Part shown: piece after piece, positions 7,893 to 21,809 of the stretch | How the letters are laid out: each line of letters opens with the position of its first letter | How positions within the stretch are numbered: position 1 is the first letter of the stretch | Source of the DNA: Amycolatopsis lexingtonensis | GTDB lineage: Bacteria > Actinomycetota > Actinomycetes > Mycobacteriales > Pseudonocardiaceae | NCBI RefSeq assembly: GCF_014873755.1 | Contig: NZ_JADBEG010000001.1 | Span: 746,501 to 810,500, forward strand | Length of the DNA: 64,000 nucleotides | Direction of reading: 5' to 3' | Notes under the pieces: model-generated | Seen by the model: only the letters and a program-made list of their open reading frames with translations | Told to the model about the DNA's origin: nothing | Database searches by the model: none | Position numbers and translations under genes: made by a program

Positions 7893-8930
7893 ATGGAGGA
7901 AAAGGACTTCGCCGCCCACCTGACGGCGACCATGACCGGCAGCGCGCTCACCATGCTGATCGGCGTCGGCCACCGCACCGGGCTCTTCGCGGCCGCCGCG
8001 CGTGGGCCCGCCACCAGTGCCGGGCTGGCCGAGCGGGCCGGGCTCCAAGAGCGTTACGTCCGCGAGTGGCTCGGGGCCATGGTCACCGGCGGCATCTTCA
8101 CTCACGAAGCCGGCGAGTACACCTTCCCGCCCGAGCACGCGAAGTTCCTCCTCGGCGAAACGGCATCGAACCTGATGCCGTCCCTGCTCACCCTCAGCGC
8201 GTTCACCGGCATCCTTCCCGACCTGGAACGCGCGTTCGCCGAGGGCGGCGGCGTCCCGCGCGAGGCGTATGGGCCCTACCTCGAGACCCTCGGCGCGAAA
8301 ACCGGCGACAGCTGGAAGCACATCTACCGCGAACACCTCGTCGACGGCTTCTTCGGCGCGGTCCCCGGCCTCAACGAGCGGCTCACCGCCGGGGCACGGG
8401 TGCTCGACCTCGGCTGCGGCACCGGCAACGCCATCGCCGTTGCCGCGCGGGCGTTTCCCGCGTCGCGGTTCACCGGGATCGACATCAACCCCGGGGTCGT
8501 CGAGCAGGCCTGGGAGCTCACCGCGGACCTGCCGAACGCCGAGTTCGCCGTCGGGGACGCCGCCGAGCTCACCGCCGATCCGCCGTACGACGTGATCACC
8601 GCCTTCGACGCCGTGCACGACCAGGACCGGCCGGACGTCGTGCTGCGGCGGATCCGCGGCGCATTGGCGCCGGACGGCCTCTTCTTCATGGTGGACACGA
8701 ACTTCTCCAGCGACGTCGCCAAGAACGTCGGCAACCCGCTCGCCGCGCTGTGCTACTCGATCAGCCTGATGTACTGCACGACGACGTCGCTGGCCGAAGG
8801 CGGCGCCGCGCTGGGCGCCATGTGGGGCACCGAAAAAGCCCGCGAAATGCTCGCGGACGCGGGGTTCCGGCACGTCGAAGTGCTCGGGTCCCCGCGTCCG
8901 CAGAACTGCGTTTACGCCTGCCGGCCTTGA
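7893..8930 (+). CDS. Class I SAM-dependent methyltransferase with N-terminal winged helix (Rv2258c-like)
   Basis: 345 residues. Residues about 30-95 are a winged-helix dimerisation module (AGLAERAGLQERYVREWLGAMV), as in the Rv2258c and small-molecule O-methyltransferase families. Residues about 165 onward are a Rossmann methyltransferase core with the SAM loop VLDLGCGTGNA, the acidic FTGIDINP after strand 2, and FDAVHDQ in the motif IV region. Substrate unknown. I chose ATG 7893; an upstream in-frame start at 7848 would overlap the inverted repeat. The stop codon is 1 bp from that of the convergent carboxypeptidase gene. Confidence 0.88.
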   Translation: MEEKDFAAHLTATMTGSALTMLIGVGHRTGLFAAAARGPATSAGLAERAGLQERYVREWLGAMVTGGIFTHEAGEYTFPPEHAKFLLGETASNLMPSLLTLSAFTGILPDLERAFAEGGGVPREAYGPYLETLGAKTGDSWKHIYREHLVDGFFGAVPGLNERLTAGARVLDLGCGTGNAIAVAARAFPASRFTGIDINPGVVEQAWELTADLPNAEFAVGDAAELTADPPYDVITAFDAVHDQDRPDVVLRRIRGALAPDGLFFMVDTNFSSDVAKNVGNPLAALCYSISLMYCTTTSLAEGGAALGAMWGTEKAREMLADAGFRHVEVLGSPRPQNCVYACRP

Positions 8931-8931
8931 A

Positions 8932-10251
8932 CTACTGCTGGTACGGCGCCGCCGCGGCCTTCGCGGCCGTGATCAGCGCGCCCTTGTTCTTCGGCCAGAA
9001 CGTGCTGTCGACGCAGGTGTACTTCGGCAGGAAGCCACCGCAGGTGCCGCTCGAGCTGCCGACCTCGAACGTCACGCTGGCGACGCCGAGTTCGCCGTAG
9101 GTGAAGTCGTCGGTGGTGCCGGTCGTGTCGTAGCCGACGGTTTCCTCGTTGGTGCCGACGAGGTAGCCGTTGGACGCCGCGTACTTCGCGCCGAGCTTGC
9201 GGTACTGCGCGTCGTTCGGCGAGGTGTCCTGGGTGAAGCCCCACGGGATGATGATGTCGTTGCCGTAGCTGTGCAGCGTGATCATCGTGCCCTTGGCGGT
9301 GGCCGGCGCGGGGTCGTTGTTCCCGGTGCCGCGCTGGTCCGGGAAGATCGCGCGGGCCAGCTTCTCCAGCGCCTGCGTCTCCGGCTCGGAACCCGCGCTC
9401 ACGCCCTGGTAGGTCTCCGAGCAGGCGGAGTTGGAGTCGCCGCCCCACTTGAACGTGGAGTTGCGGTTGAGGTCGATGCCGATGTTCGTGCCCGTGCAGC
9501 TTCCCCGCGAGTTGTCGGCGTTCTTGCGCTGCAGCTTGGGCGAGTTGCCGCCGGAGGCGACGATGTCGACGCCGTCGGGGTTGGCGATCGGCACCACCCA
9601 CACCTCGGTGGTGTCCAAAATGGACTTCGCGGTGGCGTCGGTGGCGTAGCCGTCGGCGAGGTAGTCGATCCAGCGCCAGGCGAGCTCGCCGGTGGACAGC
9701 TCGCGCGCGTGGATCTGGGCCATCAGGAAGAACTTCGGCTTCGGCGACGTCGTCGACAGCGTGCAGTCGCCGGCCTGCTTCTTCGTCAGGCAGAGCGCCT
9801 GGACGTCGTGACCGCCCTGGCCCTTGGTCTTCTTCCACGACTGGCCGATCGTGTACTTCGTGGCCAGGTCCGGGTGCGCGGAAGCGACCTGCGCGAGGTG
9901 GTTCTCGTGCGCGGTGACCGTCCGGTACCCGCCGTAGTAGGTGTCGGCCGCCAGCTTGTTCGTCTCGGCGGGGAGTTCCTTGTAGACGGTGTCGAAGAAC
10001 GACGGCCGGTAGCCCCGCGCCCGCAGTTGGTTCGCGACGCCCTGGCCACCGACGACGTACACGGCACCCGCGTCGCCTTCTTCGACGTCGAAGCCGGCTT
10101 CGGTCAGCGCCTGCGCCTGGGCGGCCGTGGCCGACACGCGCCAGAAGACCGGCGTGTCCGCCGGCTGCGCGGTGGCGGTGCCCCCGAGCAGGGTGGTGAG
10201 CAGGACGCCGGTCGCCGCGAGGGCGAGCCGGGACAGGGACCTTGACGCCAT
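8932..10251 (-). CDS. Secreted M14-family zinc carboxypeptidase
   Basis: 439 residues. A signal peptide (residues 1-28, ending TATAQ) is followed by a propeptide-like region to about residue 105 (ADTYYGGYRTV marks the start of the mature M14 fold). The zinc ligands are in AQIHARELSTGE (HxxE), with the third His in TLHSYGN. GIDLNRN carries the substrate-binding Arg, and TFEVG holds the catalytic Glu. It removes C-terminal residues from peptides outside the cell. It is a single gene; its only close neighbour is the convergent methyltransferase. Full-length and intact. Confidence 0.94.
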   Translation of the reverse strand: MASRSLSRLALAATGVLLTTLLGGTATAQPADTPVFWRVSATAAQAQALTEAGFDVEEGDAGAVYVVGGQGVANQLRARGYRPSFFDTVYKELPAETNKLAADTYYGGYRTVTAHENHLAQVASAHPDLATKYTIGQSWKKTKGQGGHDVQALCLTKKQAGDCTLSTTSPKPKFFLMAQIHARELSTGELAWRWIDYLADGYATDATAKSILDTTEVWVVPIANPDGVDIVASGGNSPKLQRKNADNSRGSCTGTNIGIDLNRNSTFKWGGDSNSACSETYQGVSAGSEPETQALEKLARAIFPDQRGTGNNDPAPATAKGTMITLHSYGNDIIIPWGFTQDTSPNDAQYRKLGAKYAASNGYLVGTNEETVGYDTTGTTDDFTYGELGVASVTFEVGSSSGTCGGFLPKYTCVDSTFWPKNKGALITAAKAAAAPYQQ

Positions 10252-10304
10252 CTGGGGATCTCCTCACGCCGCACGGATGGAGGTCCGGCGGGAACCCTTG
10301 GTCA

Positions 10305-10335
10305 CCGCACCGGCACGCACAGTGTGTCGGTGCGG
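10305..10335. terminator. Possible hairpin between the EspG and carboxypeptidase genes
   Basis: CCGCACCG (10305-10312) pairs with CGGTGCGG (10328-10335) over a 15-nt loop. It is 43 nt beyond the EspG-like stop and could end that operon's transcript, or lie in the carboxypeptidase promoter. Weak evidence. Confidence 0.3.
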
Positions 10336-10377
10336 GCAAACCCGGCACACCCCCGAAAGTCGCGAAACCGGGCGCGC

Positions 10378-11049
10378 TCAGGCCAGCCCGGCGTGCGTCT
10401 CGTTCAGCAGGGCGATGATCAGCCGCGGGGTGCCCGGCGCCACCACGACGGCGTCCTCGCCGGCCGGGTACGTCAGCACGCGGCCGCGGTCGAGGTCGAG
10501 CAAGGTGGCCGGGTTCGAGCGGATCCGGACCCCGCGGTGGCGCCGCGCGGTGTAGAGCTGGTGGACCGCTTCGCGCGGTTCGTGCAGCGGTTCGGCGTCC
10601 GCAGGCTGCACCCGGTCCGGGACGTCGGCGCCGTCGAGCTCGGGCAGGCCGTCGAGGAGGCTGGTCGCGAGCCGGATGGGGCGCACGGGTTCGACGAGCA
10701 CCGCCACGTCGTCGGCGACCAGCCGGATCGCGTCCTCGCCGCGCGCCGCGACCAGGACCGCGCCGTGCCCGCCGTCGCGGCGCGTCGTCCAGGAGTAGAA
10801 CTCGTGGTCGGCGTGCGCGAGGGTGCGCAGGGACGTGCGCCAGAGCCCGTTGAGGCGGTCGTTGCGCGCGAGCCCGAGGCGGGTGAGCGTGCTCATCGTG
10901 CGCTGCTCCAGCTCGGCCGCGGCGTCTTCGCGGACCCAGTGGTGGTGGCCGGTGCCGAGTGCCGCGGGTGGTTCGCCGAGGTCCAGCAGGCGCCAGGCGG
11001 TGAGGAACGCCGGCCGGGGCAGGACGACGGGTTCGTCGAAGACGGGCAT
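10378..11049 (-). CDS. EspG-family type VII secretion chaperone
   Basis: 223 residues of the ESX secretion-associated EspG fold: an N-terminal PRPAFLTAWRLLDLGEPPAAL segment, central EFYSWTT strands, and the C-terminal EAVHQLYTARRHRG region with YPAGEDAVVVAPGT. In mycobacteria EspG binds the hh motif of PPE partners in the cytosol and delivers PE-PPE pairs to the ESX channel. Here it is the last gene of a three-gene operon, 14 bp after a PPE-like gene, exactly the expected arrangement. The membrane channel components are not in this window. Confidence 0.87.
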   Translation of the reverse strand: MPVFDEPVVLPRPAFLTAWRLLDLGEPPAALGTGHHHWVREDAAAELEQRTMSTLTRLGLARNDRLNGLWRTSLRTLAHADHEFYSWTTRRDGGHGAVLVAARGEDAIRLVADDVAVLVEPVRPIRLATSLLDGLPELDGADVPDRVQPADAEPLHEPREAVHQLYTARRHRGVRIRSNPATLLDLDRGRVLTYPAGEDAVVVAPGTPRLIIALLNETHAGLA

Positions 11050-11063
11050 GCGGTTCTCCCCGG

Positions 11064-12308
11064 TCAGGCACCGATGGTGGGGTCGACGGTGGTCTGCCCG
11101 GTGGCCGGGTCGACCCAGCCGTACCGCTCTTCGTCGGTGAAGAGGGAGCCGTCGTCGAGGACGTACTTGCGTTCGTGCACCCCGTCGCCGTCGCGGCGCG
11201 AACGTCGGCTGGAGCCGCTGGTGGCGGGGGACGCGCCCGGTGCTCCGCCGCGGGCGTTGCCGGGGGCCGGCGGGATGCCGCGGGGGTTGCCGGGGCCTGC
11301 GGGAGTGGCGTGGAAGGTGCCGGTGAGGCCTGGTGGGACGGTGCCCGTCGCCGATCCGGCGGGTGGGGGAGCCGGTGCCGTCGTGCCGGGCGACCAGCCC
11401 GGGGGCTCGGCGGGGACGAAGCCGGTCGTGCTCGTCGCGCCGGGTCCGGCCGGATCGGTGCCGAACGGTGGCCCCGATGCCAGGGCGGGCGCCGCCGCTG
11501 GAGGGGCGGGCGGACCGGTGGGTGCCGGGGAACCCTCGGGCCCGGCAGCGGTCGTCGCGGGGTAGCCGGAGTGCGGCTGGGCCCAGCCGTCGGCGCCGTA
11601 GCCGCCGGCGGCGGCCGGAATGCCGACGGGGCGATCGGTGGCCGGAATGCCGGTGCGGTCACCGTCGGCGGGCGGAAGGCTGGAGCGGCCACCGTCGGCG
11701 GCGGGGTCGCCGTCGTCGTACCTCAAGGCGCGGGCCTGGCCGTCCAGCTGGGCGGCATAGGCGTGATAGTGCTCCAGATACCGCGCCGCGTTCGCGTTGT
11801 ACGCGGTGATCGCCTTCTCGGTGTCGGTGTCCCACGGCGTGACGTGGTCCCACAGGCTCTTCTCCGGACGCGGCCCCAGATCCGCCAGCTCGGCGTGGAG
11901 CCGCCGGTAGTGGTGGTCCGCTTCGGTGATGTTCAAGCCGTTGCGGACGTACCTCGCTTCGGTCGTGTCGAGCGCGCCCCCGAACGCGCGGGTGGTCGCG
12001 CCGGCGGCGTCGGCCGCCTCCCCGCGCCACGCCGAGCCGAGGCGGTTGAGGACCGAATGCAGCAGGTCGGCCACTTCGCGGTGTGCCATCGCCACGCGCT
12101 GGGCCGCCTCGGCCGCGTCGGCCCAGCCGGTGCCGGGGCCGCGGTGCACCAGGTCCACGAGGTCCTCCAGCGAAACGACCCGCGCCTCGACGTCCTGGTG
12201 CGCCAAGCCCGCGGACCACCGCTCGGCGGCTTCGGTCGTGTGCACGGACGCCGGCCCGGCGCGGTCGGCCGCGGCCCGTACCCGGGGGTTCGACCAGGGG
12301 AACAGCAT
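11064..12308 (-). CDS. PPE-like type VII secretion substrate
   Basis: 414 residues. Residues about 40-215 are helical, with an SAWRGEAADAA turn (WxG-type, about residue 92) and long amphipathic helices (LNITEADHHYRRLHAELADLG). Residues about 215-370 are Pro/Gly/Ala-rich and disordered. The C-terminal 45 residues form a compact acidic segment (LDDGSLFTDEERYGWVDP). This is the layout of PPE proteins in Pseudonocardiaceae ESX loci. The start overlaps the previous stop by one base (TGATG), which couples it to the PE-like partner. Function after export unknown. Confidence 0.75.
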   Translation of the reverse strand: MLFPWSNPRVRAAADRAGPASVHTTEAAERWSAGLAHQDVEARVVSLEDLVDLVHRGPGTGWADAAEAAQRVAMAHREVADLLHSVLNRLGSAWRGEAADAAGATTRAFGGALDTTEARYVRNGLNITEADHHYRRLHAELADLGPRPEKSLWDHVTPWDTDTEKAITAYNANAARYLEHYHAYAAQLDGQARALRYDDGDPAADGGRSSLPPADGDRTGIPATDRPVGIPAAAGGYGADGWAQPHSGYPATTAAGPEGSPAPTGPPAPPAAAPALASGPPFGTDPAGPGATSTTGFVPAEPPGWSPGTTAPAPPPAGSATGTVPPGLTGTFHATPAGPGNPRGIPPAPGNARGGAPGASPATSGSSRRSRRDGDGVHERKYVLDDGSLFTDEERYGWVDPATGQTTVDPTIGA

Positions 12309-12613
12309 CAGCCGGCCAGGTCGCCGGCCGCGGTGGCGTCCTGCTCGCGCAGCCGCCCGGCCGACGCGCCGACCTTCGCGACCAGCTCGTGCAGGAACGC
12401 GATGCGGCGCCGCAGGTGGTCGCGGTCGGCGGCGAACAGCATGCCGAGGCGCGCGGTGTAGGCCTCGCTGGCCGGATCGCCGGCCGGGGAGCGCGAGGCG
12501 AGCAGCAGGTCGGTGTCCGCCGACGCCTCGGTCAAGCGGTCGTTCGCGGTCTCGAGCCGCTCGAGGAGCACCCGCAACTCGTCAGGGTCCAGCGCGAAGT
12601 CGGTGTGCGTCAA
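12308..12613 (-). CDS. Small helical PE/WXG100-like partner protein
   Basis: 101 residues, almost entirely two helices (DPDELRVLLERLETANDRLTE and AYTARLGMLFAADRDHLRRR) with no signal peptide or membrane segment. It opens the operon PE-like, PPE-like, EspG-like, and its stop overlaps the next start. Size, helix content and context fit the small member of a type VII heterodimer. No clear YxxxD/E export tail is seen, so export may depend on the partner. Confidence 0.62.
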   Translation of the reverse strand: MTHTDFALDPDELRVLLERLETANDRLTEASADTDLLLASRSPAGDPASEAYTARLGMLFAADRDHLRRRIAFLHELVAKVGASAGRLREQDATAAGDLAG

Positions 12614-12696
12614 CGGGTCCCCTCTCCGGCTCGCGGTGAAAGCCGCAAGTGGACAGTCGCGGGGCCCGCCCGGCCCGTTACGGCCGGAGAACGCGA

Positions 12697-12725
12697 AAAC
12701 CGGGGCCGGTGACCGGCCCCGGTTT
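12697..12725 (-). terminator. Terminator of the acyl-CoA carboxylase gene
   Basis: AAACCGGGGCCGGT pairs perfectly with ACCGGCCCCGGTTT around a single central base, 12 nt after the carboxylase stop at 12738. The near-continuous GC stem with terminal A/T pairs is a typical strong actinomycete hairpin. It separates the carboxylase from the type VII operon, which runs in the same direction. Confidence 0.8.
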
Positions 12726-12737
12726 CGGCGGGAAGAG

Positions 12738-18209
<5,472 letters not shown>

Positions 18210-18484
18210 CGGCTGAGCCTCCCAAGTACCCACGCACAGAAGGCGACGCACCTGTCCTGGAGCGTCGCCTGCACCTGTCTACACCCTGCTGGATTACCGC
18301 GGGGTAGACCAATGTCCGCCATGGCGCATGCCGAGGCGGCTGCGTTGTGGGAACCCCACAAAAAGCGACCCGCGCCACACTGCCGGGACCGCATTTCTCG
18401 CGAGGGCTGCCACAAAGCACGGTGCGCAGCCTACGGCGGGCGGGACCCGGAAAACATCCAGATCCGCGAAAGTAGGGGCCCCGG

Positions 18485-18724
18485 TCAGGAGGCCAGCAGC
18501 GCGGCCGGATCCAGGACCTGCCCCAGCTCGCGGCGTTCGGCCTCCGACAACGGCACGGCGGCGACCTCGGACCGCCCGTCCGGCCCCGGCGCGGTGGTGA
18601 TGGCCAGCACCGGGCGCCCGTCGATCTCGCGGAGGGTCACGCGGCCACCGCACGAGAGGTCCACCGTGACGCCCGGCTGTTCGCGATGCCGGCCCAGCCA
18701 GCGGCCGACGAAGTCGAAGGTCAT
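18485..18724 (-). CDS. Hypothetical 79-residue protein
   Basis: Small protein with a short beta-rich core (VTVDLSCGGRVTLREIDGRPVLAITTAP) and a C-terminal helix (SEAERRELGQVL). It has no signal peptide or membrane segment. A GGGGAG Shine-Dalgarno match 8 nt before the ATG and a normal codon pattern support it. It resembles small uncharacterised actinomycete proteins; I cannot give a function. The 275 bp between it and the carboxylase gene hold only a short hairpin (TTGTGGG-AAC-CCCACAA, 18345-18361). Confidence 0.6.
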   Translation of the reverse strand: MTFDFVGRWLGRHREQPGVTVDLSCGGRVTLREIDGRPVLAITTAPGPDGRSEVAAVPLSEAERRELGQVLDPAALLAS

Positions 18725-18914
18725 CGCGGTCTCCCCTCGGTGCGCGCTCTCCCCGTGGAAACAGGTGTCGGTTGTTAATGCCCCGGATACACGCGGTTCA
18801 CACCTCCGCCTCGCGGCGGCCTCCGGCGGGCACGCGCCGCCGCCGGTGATTCGTCCACAGTGGACAGCGCGGTGGGAGGTGCGCGCGGTGGCCCGGTGCG
18901 GCCAGGATGGCGGG

Positions 18915-19241
18915 ATGAAACTCGGGCAGCTGGCCGCGTCGGCACGGGACCTGTTCTCCGCGAAGCTCGTCTACGGCGAGCCCGTCGAGCGGGACGGGGC
19001 CGTCGTCATCCCGGCCGCGGCGGTGTTCGGCGGCGGGGGCGGGGGCGGTGGCGACACCGGGGCGCTGCCGGTGCGCGAAGGCGCCGGGTTCGGGGTGTTC
19101 GCCCGGCCCTCGGGCGCGTTCGTCATCCGGGGCGGCAGCGTGACCTGGGTGCCCGCGGTCGACGTCGCGCGGCTGGGGCTGGCCGCCGCCGTCACCGTCG
19201 TCGCGCTCGCGAAGATCCTCGCCAAGCGCGCCAGGTCCTGA
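18915..19241 (+). CDS. GerW/YtfJ-family sporulation-type protein
   Basis: 108 residues. VYGEPVERDGAVVIPAAAVFGGGGGGGGD (residues about 19-48) is the hallmark of the spore protein YtfJ/GerW family, followed by a beta-rich half (GAFVIRGGSVTWVPAVDV) and a C-terminal hydrophobic helix (LGLAAAVTVVALAKILAK) that could anchor it in a membrane. The family is known from Bacillus spore germination, but actinomycetes carry copies without endospores, so the role here is open. The start was set at ATG 18915. A very long frame reads through this region from inside the antisense of the carboxylase and is not real. Confidence 0.8.
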   Translation: MKLGQLAASARDLFSAKLVYGEPVERDGAVVIPAAAVFGGGGGGGGDTGALPVREGAGFGVFARPSGAFVIRGGSVTWVPAVDVARLGLAAAVTVVALAKILAKRARS

Positions 19242-19340
19242 CCTGACGCGAGTGTCCCTCGCCGAAAGTTCACCGCCGGTTCTTGTCCGCGTTCGCGTTC
19301 GCGGCCTAGCGTCGGGTCGTCTTTCGATGCGGAGGTACGC

Positions 19341-20852
19341 ATGAGTTCTGGGGACCTGAGCCGCCGGGCGCTGCTGCGCGCGGGCGGTGTGGCGGCGGCC
19401 GGGGCCGCGATGGGGATGCTGCCCGGCGTCGCGTTCGCCGACCAGCCGGGCGGTACCGGCAGCCAGACCCGGACCGTCACCGGCACGCTGAAGCCGGACG
19501 TCCCGGACTGGTACTACCTGCCCGTCGACGTCCCGCGCGGGGTGCGGCAGATCGACGTCGTCTACTCCTACGACAAGCCGCAGGTGCCCGCCGGCACCCG
19601 CGGGAACGCCTGCGACATCGGCATGTTCGGGCCCGAAGGCCACGAACTGGGCAACGCCCGCGGCTTCCGCGGCTGGTCCGGCGGCTTCCGCGACCGGTTC
19701 TCGATCAGCGCGTCCGAGGCCACGCCCGGCTACCTCGCCGGCCCGATCAGGCCCGGCCGCTGGCACGTCATCCTCGGCCCGTACACCGTCGCGCCGCAGG
19801 GCCTGAACTACAAAGTGGACATCACGCTCACCTTCGGCCCGGACGCCGCGCCGTTCAAGCCGGACCCGGCGCCGGAGACCGCGCCCGCCCGGGAGCGCGG
19901 CCGCGCCTGGTACCGCGGCGACGGCCACCTGCACACCGTCCACTCCGACGGCCGCCGCACGCCCGAGCAGCTGGTCGCCGACGCGCGCGCCGCCGGCCTC
20001 GACTTCATCGTCTCGACCGACCACAACACGTCCAGCTCGCAGCTCGTCTGGGGCCGGTACGCCACCGACGACCTGCTGATCCTCAACGGCGAAGAGGTGA
20101 CTACGCGGTCCGGGCACTGGCCCGCCATCGGCCTGCCCGCCGGCACGTGGATCGACTGGCGCTACCGCGCGGCCGACCCGCAGGACTTCCGCCGGTTCAC
20201 CGACCAGGTGCACCGCGCGGGCGGCCTGGTCACCGCCGCGCACCCGTTCGCCAACTGCTTCGGCTGCACCTACGAGTTCGCGTACGAGATCGCCGACCTG
20301 GTCGAGGTCTGGAACGGCCCGTGGACCCAGGACGACGAAGCCAGCGTCATCCACTGGGACGGCCTCCTGCGCGGCGGCCGGTTCATCCCGGCCATCGGTG
20401 ACTCCGACGCGCACAACCCGGACCAGCGGGTCGCGCTGCCGCACACGGTGGTGCTCGCCGACCGGCTGCGCCGGAAGGAACTCCTGGCCGGGCTGAAGGC
20501 CGGGCGCTCGTGGCTGGCCGAGTCGGCGGCGGTCCAGCTGGACTTCACGGCCTCCGGCGGCGGCCGCACGGCCGGGATCGGCGACCGGCTGCCGCTCGGC
20601 ACCGGGGAGCCGGTGACGGTGCGCGCGGTCGTCGGCGGCGTCCCGGGCACGACCGTGACGTTCCTCGACCAGCTCGGCCCGGAGCACACCGAGACCGTCG
20701 GCGACGCCGGCGCGGCCACGGTCACCTGGACGACCTACCCGCGCTACTCGCGGTGGGTGCGCGTCGAGGTCCGCCGCCCGTCCGGGGGCCCGAACACCAC
20801 GCAGCCGAACGCCATGGTCGCGTTGTCGAACCCGATCTTCCTCGGCGCCTGA
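19341..20852 (+). CDS. Tat-exported CehA/McbA-type PHP-domain metallohydrolase
   Basis: 503 residues. The twin-arginine signal (SRRALLRAGGVAAAG) is cleaved near AFA-DQ at about residue 35. The first 150 residues after the signal are a beta-sandwich. The PHP domain follows, with metal-binding GDGHLHTVHSDG, STDHNT, AAHP and a late DSDAHN; LVEVWNG lies between. The PHP fold in this family hydrolyses phosphoesters or carbamates with a di- or trinuclear metal site. Substrate unknown. A C-terminal beta domain (about 400-500) follows. It is a single gene with its own promoter region. Confidence 0.85.
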   Translation: MSSGDLSRRALLRAGGVAAAGAAMGMLPGVAFADQPGGTGSQTRTVTGTLKPDVPDWYYLPVDVPRGVRQIDVVYSYDKPQVPAGTRGNACDIGMFGPEGHELGNARGFRGWSGGFRDRFSISASEATPGYLAGPIRPGRWHVILGPYTVAPQGLNYKVDITLTFGPDAAPFKPDPAPETAPARERGRAWYRGDGHLHTVHSDGRRTPEQLVADARAAGLDFIVSTDHNTSSSQLVWGRYATDDLLILNGEEVTTRSGHWPAIGLPAGTWIDWRYRAADPQDFRRFTDQVHRAGGLVTAAHPFANCFGCTYEFAYEIADLVEVWNGPWTQDDEASVIHWDGLLRGGRFIPAIGDSDAHNPDQRVALPHTVVLADRLRRKELLAGLKAGRSWLAESAAVQLDFTASGGGRTAGIGDRLPLGTGEPVTVRAVVGGVPGTTVTFLDQLGPEHTETVGDAGAATVTWTTYPRYSRWVRVEVRRPSGGPNTTQPNAMVALSNPIFLGA

Positions 20853-20918
20853 ACCTCCACCCGCCGCGCCGCGTCCTGGTTTTGGCAGACTGGTGCGAAC
20901 GGGTGAAGGCGAGGCAGG

Positions 20919-21728
20919 GTGCGCGGGTGTGGCCTGAAGGTGGCGATCTTCCTGGGGGCGGTCGTGGTGTTGACCGCGGGGATCGTCGTGGTGGTGGTGC
21001 TGACGCGCAGCCCGGTGCGGACGCCGGGCTGCACGGTGGCGCAGCCGGGGCAGGACGGCTACACGTTCACGCCGGAGCAGATGAACAACGCGGCGACGAT
21101 CTCGGCCGTCGGGACGAAGCTGGGCCTGCCCGCGCACGCGGCGACGGTCGCGCTGGCCACCGCGTTGCAGGAGTCGAAGCTGCGCAACCTCGAGGGCGGT
21201 GACCGCGACTCGGTCGGGCTCTTCCAGCAGCGGCCCAGCCAGGGCTGGGGCACGGTCGCGCAGCTGCGTGACCCCGTCTACGCGGCGACGGCGTTCTACG
21301 AGAAGCTCGAGAAGCTGCCCGGCTGGGAGACGCTGCCGATCACCGAGGCCGCCCAGGAGATCCAGCGCTCGGGGGTGCCGGACGCCTACGCCCAGTGGGA
21401 GTCGCAGGCCCGCGCCATGGCTGCGGCGTTCAACGGCCAGTTCCCGGCCACGCTGACCTGCCGCAACCTGACCCTCGCGGCCCCGGCCGACCTGGCGGCG
21501 GCCGCCACGGCGGAGCTGGGCACGGCGGCGCTGAGCGGCGCCCACCCGGCCGCGCAGGGCTGGACGTACGCGAGCTGGCTGGTCGGCCGGGCGGAGGCGC
21601 TGGGCGTGGACAAGGTGAGCTTCGCCGGGCAGACGTGGACGGCGGAGTCCGGCGCCTGGGCCCAGGACTCCGCCGCCGGTCAGGACCTGTCGCTGCACCA
21701 GGCCCCGGCACCCCAGCCCAGCGAGTAA
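20919..21728 (+). CDS. Membrane-anchored lysozyme-like protein (often annotated 'heavy metal transporter')
   Basis: 269 residues with one N-terminal transmembrane helix (residues about 7-29) and an extracytoplasmic domain. GYTFTPEQMNNAATISAVGTKLGL, ALATALQESKLRNL and DSVGLFQQRPSQGWGT resemble the lytic transglycosylase/lysozyme fold, with Glu in LQESK as the possible catalytic residue and GLFQQR typical of the family. A Pro/Gln-rich tail ends the protein. It may act on peptidoglycan; the database name 'heavy metal transporter' is not supported by the sequence. GTG start. Confidence 0.75.
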   Translation: MRGCGLKVAIFLGAVVVLTAGIVVVVVLTRSPVRTPGCTVAQPGQDGYTFTPEQMNNAATISAVGTKLGLPAHAATVALATALQESKLRNLEGGDRDSVGLFQQRPSQGWGTVAQLRDPVYAATAFYEKLEKLPGWETLPITEAAQEIQRSGVPDAYAQWESQARAMAAAFNGQFPATLTCRNLTLAAPADLAAAATAELGTAALSGAHPAAQGWTYASWLVGRAEALGVDKVSFAGQTWTAESGAWAQDSAAGQDLSLHQAPAPQPSE

Positions 21729-21735
21729 CACCGCG

Positions 21736-21789
21736 CTTTCACGTGAAAGTGACCCGGAGTGCGTACTCCGGGTCACTTTCACGTGAAAG
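21736..21789. terminator. 25-bp perfect palindromic bidirectional terminator
   Basis: The left arm at 21736-21760 is the exact reverse complement of the right arm at 21765-21789, with a 4-nt loop GCGT. Each arm begins or ends with a nested palindrome CTTTCACGTGAAAG (21736-21749 and 21776-21789). It sits between two convergent genes, 8 nt after one stop and 20 nt from the other, so it can stop transcription from both sides. Confidence 0.88.
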
Positions 21790-21809
21790 TGGCGCCGGGA
21801 CCAGCCGGC

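Noticed and set aside
10378..12613. A complete type VII secretion system.
   Set aside because: Only substrate-like and EspG-like genes are present; EccB, EccC, EccD, EccE and MycP components are not in the window.
18210..18484. Riboswitch or structured RNA in the leader region of the carboxylase gene.
   Set aside because: Only one 7-bp hairpin (18345-18361) is evident and no known riboswitch core could be recognised.
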